Shown piece by piece: positions 58,780-64,000 of a stretch of DNA of 64,000 nt. The notes beneath the pieces are model-generated. The model had not been told where the DNA came from, ran no database searches, and was given only the letters and a program-made list of their open reading frames with translations. The stretch is from the NCBI RefSeq assembly GCF_000152905.1, contig NZ_CH672420.1, forward strand, positions 84,070 through 148,069. The letters are read 5' to 3'. The translations under genes and the position numbers were made by a program. This stretch comes from Nitrobacter sp. Nb-311A. Its GTDB lineage: Bacteria; Pseudomonadota; Alphaproteobacteria; Rhizobiales; Xanthobacteraceae. Position 1 is the first letter of the stretch. Every line of letters starts with the position of its first letter.

Positions 58780-58809
58780 CACGTGCTCTACCACCTGAGC
58801 TACGCGCTC
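58734..58809 (-). tRNA. tRNA-Lys (anticodon TTT)
   Basis: Seventy-six bases that fold as a tRNA on the minus strand: acceptor GAGCGCG/CGCGCTC, D stem GCTC/GAGC, anticodon stem CGTGA/TCATG with loop CTTTTAA (anticodon TTT), T arm GAGGG-TTCGAGT-CCCTC, discriminator A and an encoded CCA. Its 3' 46 bases double as the right attachment site of the island, so a part may have been supplied by the element. Confidence 0.97.
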
Positions 58810-58910
58810 ACATGCCGCGCTGTGTAGGGGGCTAGTCCGCCCTGGTCAATAGCACCGAAGTGCGTGCGCGATAATGTACAACACAATTAACTTATCCAAA
58901 TCCGGACCTT

Positions 58911-58965
58911 AGAGCATGATCCCGAAAAGTGGAAACCGGTTTTCGGAAAAGATCATGCTCAAACA
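58911..58965. repeat. GAGCATGATC palindromic repeat
   Basis: Outer arms GAGCATGATC (58912-58921) and GATCATGCTC (58951-58960) and inner arms CCGAAAA/TTTTCGG form a nested hairpin followed by AAACAAAAAA. This element is a repeat type I recall from Bradyrhizobiaceae chromosomes. It lies between the tRNA-Lys gene and the end of the glycosyltransferase gene. Confidence 0.7.
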
Positions 58966-59057
58966 AAAAAATTAGCGACGGGTCTGATTCAACGCGGTTG
59001 AGACAGACTCTAGAGACAAAACTCTCCGGCCTCCGCGAACATCCGATGCTGGCCCGG

Positions 59058-61727
59058 TCAGGTTGTTTCGCGCTGAATCTCGGAGCCGACGGGTGATGAC
59101 CCGCCTGTCGGCATTGGCGCCGGTCGCAGCCCGATCAGTTCGGCGCTGCGGATGCGAGCGTTGCGCCAGAATGAAAACTGGTTGATGCGCGATGTCTCAA
59201 GGATGGCGATGGCGACGGCCGACAGGAACGGCAGGCTCTGGAGCACGAGCACGCCCGCGAAGATGTAGATCTCGGTGACTTCCTTGTGCTGGTTGGATGC
59301 GATCAGCACGGCGGCTCCGACCAGCAGGAGAACGCCGATCACCGCCTCCCAGAATGCCTGAAACTCGATCGACATCCGCGACAGCCCGCCTTTCGAAGTC
59401 CGGGCGAAGGCGAGGTGCTCCGTGATCAGCCCCTGCGCGACCGCACGGGACACGGTCCACTGCACCGACATGGCCGCGACCATCGCCCCCAGCATCTGCG
59501 CCGTTTTTATCGGCACACGAAGGCGGTACAGCGCCAGAAAATGGAGTAGCGACACAACGAATGCAGCGATGATGGGCAATGTCAGGATCTTGTCGGGAAT
59601 GGCGATGTCGGCGAAGGCAACGATCGGCACCCAGATCAGGTTCAGGATCGCAACCACGACGCCCAGGCTTTCTGCGCCGAGCCAGTTGAGCCAGCCAAGG
59701 GTGAATTCGCGCTTCTGGTCTGGCGACAAGCGGCTCGCGCCCGGCAGAAAGCGGCGCCAATGTTTCTTGACGATCTGGAAGCCGCCATAAGCCCAGCGAT
59801 GACGCTGCTTCTTGAAGGCCTCATACGTATCGGGGAGCAGGCCGTAGCCGTAACGGGTGTTGGTATAGTGCGTGACCCAGCCATGTTGGGCGATCGCAAG
59901 GCCGAGGTCGGTGTCCTCGCAAATCGTATCTCCGGCCCAGCCGCCGGCCATGTCCATCGCGGCGCGGCGGATCAGGCACATCGTGCCATGGACGATGATC
60001 GCGTTGGCCTCGTTGCGCTGGACCATGCCGATATCGAAGAAGCCGGCATACTCTCCGTTCATGATGTAGTGCATCAACGAGCGGTCGCCGTCGCGGTGAT
60101 CCTGCGGCGCCTGAACCAGGCCGACGCTGGGATCGTTGAATGCCGGCACCAGATCCTTCAACCAGTCGGGCTGCACCACGTAGTCGGCATCGATGACGCC
60201 GATGATCTCGGCGTCAGCGGCGGTGCGCTCCATGGCGATGCGTAGCGCTCCCGCCTTGAAGCCCTCAACCTTTTCGGCGTTGATGAACTTGAATCGTTCG
60301 CCAAGCGCGCGGCAGTGATCCTGGATAGGTTGCCAGAAGGCGGGATCGGGAGTGTTGTTGATGATGACGACGCACTCGAAATTCGGGTAGTCGAGGCGCG
60401 AGACTGCGTCGAGCGTCTGCTTCAGCATCTCGGGCGGCTCGAAATATGCGGGCACGTGAATCGAGACCTTGGGCAGCGGCGCGTCGCTGGCCGCGTGGGC
60501 GGCCTCCGCGACGTCTCTGGTAATCAACCGCCGCGGGCGCTCACCGAACGCCACAGCTGCGATCTCCTCGATACGCGCCATCGCGATCAGGATCAGAGGT
60601 ACAAGCAAAACCAACCCGAGGATTAGCGCGAGAGCCGAACCGAAAACGAAGTAATGGGTGGTCCAGTAGGCGAAGACGGTCGCAACCCAGGCGCCGACCC
60701 CATTGGCGGCTGTCGACAGCAGCAAGGTCTGCATCGGTGTGGGACGGACGAGTCGCAAAATGGGCAAGGACAGCAGCACACCGATCAAAAGCGCGATGCC
60801 GGCCAGCTTCCAGTAGGCTTGATTGACGACAGGGCCGCTCCAGGAAAATTTCGGTTCGCGATCCGCGTTGAGAATGCCCCAGTAGGGGCCGACGCCGCCT
60901 TCGAAAAACTTCCAGGGTTGGTCGATCGCTTCGACAATATTGTATTCCATGCCGACCGACTGAGCTTTGGTCACAAAATTGCGAAGCGTGACCGCCTGCT
61001 CGAACGGGCCAGGATCGGCGTTCTGGAGATTATATCCGGCGCTCGGCCAGCCGAACTCCGCGATCACGATCCGCTTGCCGGGAAAGGCATCGCGCAGCGT
61101 TTGATAGATGATGAGGGCCTGATCGACGGCCTGCTTGCTCGAAAAGCCCTCCCAGTAGGGAAGGATATGCGCGGCGATGAAGTCGACCGACGATGCAAGT
61201 TCAGGGTGCTCTAGCCAGATATTCCAGATTTCGCCCGTCGTAACGGGTACATTTACAGAGCCCTTTACGCGCTGAATGAGCTTGATGAGATCTGAAACCT
61301 TTTGGTCGCCGCGATAGATCGTCTCGTTGCCGACGACGATTCCATTGACGTTACCATTGTGTTTGGCGAGATCGATGGCTGCGAGCATCTCGCGCTCGTT
61401 GCGCTCGACAAACTTATCGATCCACGCGCCGACCATGACCTTGAGGCCGAACTCGTTGGCAATGGGAGGCACAAGCTCCACACCGCCGGTCGACGAATAC
61501 AGACGGATCGCGCGTGTCAGGGGCGCCAGCGCTTTCATGTCGGACCGGATTTTCTCGACAGTGGGAATATTGTCGACGTCCGGATGAGCGGTGCCTTCGA
61601 AAGGCGCATAGGACACGCTGGTCAGAACGCCCTTGAAGTCAGGCGCCGGCTGCCTGTCCTGAAGAAGTCCCCAGAGGGCCGCATGTGCAGCGGTCACAAA
61701 TAGCATAACGGCGACGACAACGCGCAT
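59058..61727 (-). CDS. GH17-GT2 fusion glycosyltransferase, beta-glucan synthesis (NdvB-like)
   Basis: An 889-residue inner-membrane protein. Residues 1-20 form a signal/anchor, 30-310 a family-17 glycoside-hydrolase domain (GIVVGNETIYRGD, VIAEFGWPSAGYN with the catalytic Glu), 315-390 hold membrane helices, and 410-640 a family-2 glycosyltransferase with VSIHVPAYFEPPEML, GVIDADYVV, ICEDTDLGL and QRHRWAYGGF. More membrane helices follow. Rhizobial relatives make cyclic beta-1,3/1,6-glucans; the linkage made here is inference. The next two genes belong to the same locus. Confidence 0.88.
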   Translation of the reverse strand: MRVVVAVMLFVTAAHAALWGLLQDRQPAPDFKGVLTSVSYAPFEGTAHPDVDNIPTVEKIRSDMKALAPLTRAIRLYSSTGGVELVPPIANEFGLKVMVGAWIDKFVERNEREMLAAIDLAKHNGNVNGIVVGNETIYRGDQKVSDLIKLIQRVKGSVNVPVTTGEIWNIWLEHPELASSVDFIAAHILPYWEGFSSKQAVDQALIIYQTLRDAFPGKRIVIAEFGWPSAGYNLQNADPGPFEQAVTLRNFVTKAQSVGMEYNIVEAIDQPWKFFEGGVGPYWGILNADREPKFSWSGPVVNQAYWKLAGIALLIGVLLSLPILRLVRPTPMQTLLLSTAANGVGAWVATVFAYWTTHYFVFGSALALILGLVLLVPLILIAMARIEEIAAVAFGERPRRLITRDVAEAAHAASDAPLPKVSIHVPAYFEPPEMLKQTLDAVSRLDYPNFECVVIINNTPDPAFWQPIQDHCRALGERFKFINAEKVEGFKAGALRIAMERTAADAEIIGVIDADYVVQPDWLKDLVPAFNDPSVGLVQAPQDHRDGDRSLMHYIMNGEYAGFFDIGMVQRNEANAIIVHGTMCLIRRAAMDMAGGWAGDTICEDTDLGLAIAQHGWVTHYTNTRYGYGLLPDTYEAFKKQRHRWAYGGFQIVKKHWRRFLPGASRLSPDQKREFTLGWLNWLGAESLGVVVAILNLIWVPIVAFADIAIPDKILTLPIIAAFVVSLLHFLALYRLRVPIKTAQMLGAMVAAMSVQWTVSRAVAQGLITEHLAFARTSKGGLSRMSIEFQAFWEAVIGVLLLVGAAVLIASNQHKEVTEIYIFAGVLVLQSLPFLSAVAIAILETSRINQFSFWRNARIRSAELIGLRPAPMPTGGSSPVGSEIQRETT

Positions 61728-61912
61728 CGCAACTGAACCATCAGGGGCGTGCCTGCCAGGAATGCGGACCTGCCCCTAGGGTCCGACCGACACATCAGCA
61801 GACATAATTCTGCGACATGATTTAACAACTGGTATGACGCCGTGGCGTTTTGAGGGCGGTTCCCGCGCGGCGGCTCGAAAATCGATAATCCAGTTTGCCG
61901 CCGTGGCGGCAG

Positions 61913-62485
61913 TTATTTTTTCTTCGGGGCTGCCGGAGCAGGAGCTGGCTTCGGCGCTGGAGCAGCGGGCGCAGGGGCGGGGCTGGCCGCCGGCGGGGCA
62001 GCCGCGGCGGCAGGTTCGGACGGTTGTGCATCCGGATTGATCCAGCAGGCATGAACGCGGCCGCTCAATGCATCGGGCGCCTTGGGATCAATAGGTCCGA
62101 ACCGGACCAGGCAACGGAATGCCGCCTGGACATGACCACCCGGGCATCCGAAGCGATCGTAGAGATCGAGATGGCGGAAGGCTGTATCCAAATCATCGCG
62201 CCACATCAGAACAACCACGCGGCGGCCGAGCCAGACGCATTCCGGATTTCCGGCCGGACCATCGATGACGCGTGCGGCCTCGACGAATTCGTCGGTTTTG
62301 CGCTGGCTGTCTTTGGCGCCGTCAGCCGCATTTGTCCCGTTCTCCGCGGCCGGCTTGTTTTGATCCTGGGCTCGGAGATCGCCGCTTTGCGCGATCGCCC
62401 CGCCGATGCTGAACAGCAAGGCGAAGCCGGAAACGGCAAGGCTACGCCACAACGCCTTCTCGAATCCAAACTGCATTCGACGCAT
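61913..62485 (-). CDS. Exported protein of the beta-glucan locus, unknown function
   Basis: A 190-residue protein with a signal peptide (residues 1-33, ending GGAIAQ), a mature core with ECVWLGRRVVVLMWRDDLDT, HLDLYDRFGCPGGHVQAAFR and HACWINPD, and a low-complexity Pro/Ala/Lys tail (about 35 residues). Four Cys could form disulfides. It lies between two GH17 genes, so a role in glucan export or regulation is possible. Function not recognised. ATG 62485 follows GGGGGACTTTC. Confidence 0.75.
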   Translation of the reverse strand: MRRMQFGFEKALWRSLAVSGFALLFSIGGAIAQSGDLRAQDQNKPAAENGTNAADGAKDSQRKTDEFVEAARVIDGPAGNPECVWLGRRVVVLMWRDDLDTAFRHLDLYDRFGCPGGHVQAAFRCLVRFGPIDPKAPDALSGRVHACWINPDAQPSEPAAAAAPPAASPAPAPAAPAPKPAPAPAAPKKK

Positions 62486-62724
62486 GAAAGTCCCCCGACT
62501 CTTGCCCACCGCACCGTCTGCCCGCAATGACGGGCAAATTGGTCCCCAATGCGGCGAGGCGCCCCGATAGTCCGGTTCTGAACATTCGCTTCCGGAGGCG
62601 CGGCCAAAGCAGGTCGCGAATGTCACCCAAACTCGTTTCTCCAGGCCCCAAATGACGGAGATTTTGGATTTTGTCCAGCAAACGAGCGGCTTGACCGCAG
62701 CGGGGGCAGACGTGACCTGAATGA

Positions 62725-64000
62725 TTGTGGTCGTCAGGCTGCTGCTCTTGGCAGAAAGGCTCCGACAAGCTAATCGGACAGCTCTCGCGGAGGATAGAGC
62801 TGATTTCATTTCGTACGCCACTGGCGCTTTTTATCATTTCGCTTGGACTGATCGCGGCAGCGTGGTGGTGGCTCGGCGAGCCGATCCGGCTTGCGCGGGC
62901 CCCGATCGACCCGGCGGCGAAGCTGGAATGCGTGTCCTACGCGCCGTTCCGGGGGCAACAGACTCCGCTGGTCGCCACGACCGAGATCGCGCCCGAGCAG
63001 ATTGCTGAAGATCTTGCCCAATTGGCCAAGATCTCGAATTGTGTCAGGACCTATTCGATCGAAAACGGCCTCGACCGGGTGCCCGCTCTTGCCAAGAAGG
63101 TTGGCCTTAAGGTCATTCAGGGCATCTGGCTTGGCGGTAACAGGCTGAAGAATCTCGCTCAAATCAACATCGCGGTCCGGCTCGCGAAGGAATATCCCGA
63201 CGTCATAACCGCGCTCGTCGTCGGTAACGAGGTTTTGTTACGCGGGGAAATGACAGCCTCTGATCTCGCCGCCAACATCCGGCTCGTGAAGTCGCAGGTG
63301 ACGGTGCCCGTGACCTATGCTGATGTCTGGGAATACTGGCTGCGAAACCGCGAGGTCTATGACGCCGTCGATTTCGTCACCATTCACATTCTGCCCTATT
63401 GGGAGGATTTTCCGATTCGCGCGCGCAACGCGGCCGCGCATGTCGGTGCCATTCGAAAGCAAGTCGCGGCATCCTTTCCCGCCAAGGAAATCCTGATCGG
63501 CGAAACCGGATGGCCGAGCGCCGGCCGGATGCGGGAGGGCGCGCTACCTTCGCGGGCCAATCAGGCTCGTGTGGTGTCCGAAATTCTCGACATGGCGAAG
63601 CGGGAAAAATTTCGTGTCAACCTGATCGAGGCTTACGACCAGCCCTGGAAACGCCAGCTTGAGGGGACGGTCGGCGGCAACTGGGGCTTGATCGAGGCCA
63701 CCCGTCGCGATCTGAAATATCCGGCCGGCGAACCCGTCCGCAATTTCCCGCTTTGGAAAATCCAGATGGGCGCCGGGATGATCTTATGCGCTCTTATCTT
63801 CGTGGTCGCCATGCTGACGCTGCGGCGGAAACCCTGGAAGCCGCGGTGGATGTCCTGGGTCGCGGTTGGGGCCTCAGCCACGTCGGCAGGAATTTTGCTC
63901 GGAGTTGCCGCAGACAAGCTGTGTCACGAAGGTTACGGACTTGGCAACTCGCTGCGCTGGGGTGTGCTCCTGGCGATGGGGGTCGTCTCTCCGTTACTAG
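62725..64000 (+). CDS. GH17 membrane protein, C-terminus cut off
   Basis: An open frame to the window edge encodes a hydrophobic anchor (FRTPLALFIISLGLIAAAWW), then a GH17 domain (KLECVSYAPFRGQQTPLVAT, VVGNEVLLRGEM, ILIGETGWPSAGR with the catalytic Glu) and membrane helices from about 63770. It is related to the N-terminal half of the 59058-61727 protein and should belong to the same glucan system. The start is uncertain: TTG 62725 is the only standard codon before the anchor, but GGAGG at 62789-62793 points to CTG 62800 or ATT 62803. Confidence 0.8.
   Translation, partial: MWSSGCCSWQKGSDKLIGQLSRRIELISFRTPLALFIISLGLIAAAWWWLGEPIRLARAPIDPAAKLECVSYAPFRGQQTPLVATTEIAPEQIAEDLAQLAKISNCVRTYSIENGLDRVPALAKKVGLKVIQGIWLGGNRLKNLAQINIAVRLAKEYPDVITALVVGNEVLLRGEMTASDLAANIRLVKSQVTVPVTYADVWEYWLRNREVYDAVDFVTIHILPYWEDFPIRARNAAAHVGAIRKQVAASFPAKEILIGETGWPSAGRMREGALPSRANQARVVSEILDMAKREKFRVNLIEAYDQPWKRQLEGTVGGNWGLIEATRRDLKYPAGEPVRNFPLWKIQMGAGMILCALIFVVAMLTLRRKPWKPRWMSWVAVGASATSAGILLGVAADKLCHEGYGLGNSLRWGVLLAMGVVSPLL

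Overview
The window is high-GC chromosomal DNA from an alphaproteobacterium. Gene order and protein style (tpiA-secG-pyrG-kdsA-eno-pdhABC-lpd; scpA-scpB; queA-tgt; ExoR-like and beta-glucan proteins) point to the Bradyrhizobiaceae, most likely near Nitrobacter, Rhodopseudomonas or Bradyrhizobium. The family assignment is inference from remembered gene content. No rRNA gene and no CRISPR array were seen, and only one complete tRNA.

Positions 1-25500 are mainly core metabolism: a PpiD-type folding factor (cut by the window edge), triose-phosphate isomerase, SecG, CTP synthase, KDO-8-P synthase, QueF, enolase, an FtsB/DivIC-like protein, the pyruvate dehydrogenase complex (E1 alpha, lipoylated E1 beta, E2, E3), an ExoR-like Sel1 protein, exonuclease III, ErpA, a dGTPase and ArgRS. 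Dispersed palindromic repeats lie between these genes, and a collapsed DUF559 gene inside a long inverted repeat separates pdhC from lpd. Positions 25600-39100 continue with a SPOR protein, NagZ, ScpA, ScpB, GyrA, CoaD, two cyclophilins, QueA, Tgt and CysK. The Tgt protein lacks the usual zinc ligands. Positions 39200-43750 are a looser, accessory-like stretch: small exported proteins, an orphan PcfJ-like protein, a HIG1 protein, a DUF883-like protein and a single-domain globin.

Positions 43892-58779 are an integrated element of about 14.8 kb in a tRNA-Lys(TTT) gene. A 46-bp copy of the 3' part of the tRNA lies at the left end and the intact tRNA lies at the right end. It carries a tyrosine integrase, an AlpA-like regulator, a cold-shock-domain protein, several small phage-type proteins, a tail-fibre-like protein, a primase/helicase, a small-terminase-like protein and a large terminase split into two overlapping genes. 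No capsid, portal or protease gene of a virion was recognised, so it looks like a phage satellite or a reduced prophage. Its right end carries an overlapping trio: trypsin-like protease, secreted staphylococcal-type nuclease and a HEPN-like protein. GTGGCCCC motifs recur near both ends and once internally, and may be integrase arm sites.

From 59058 to the right edge the chromosome resumes with a beta-glucan locus: a GH17-GT2 fusion glycosyltransferase (NdvB-like), a conserved exported protein, and a divergent GH17 membrane protein cut by the window end.
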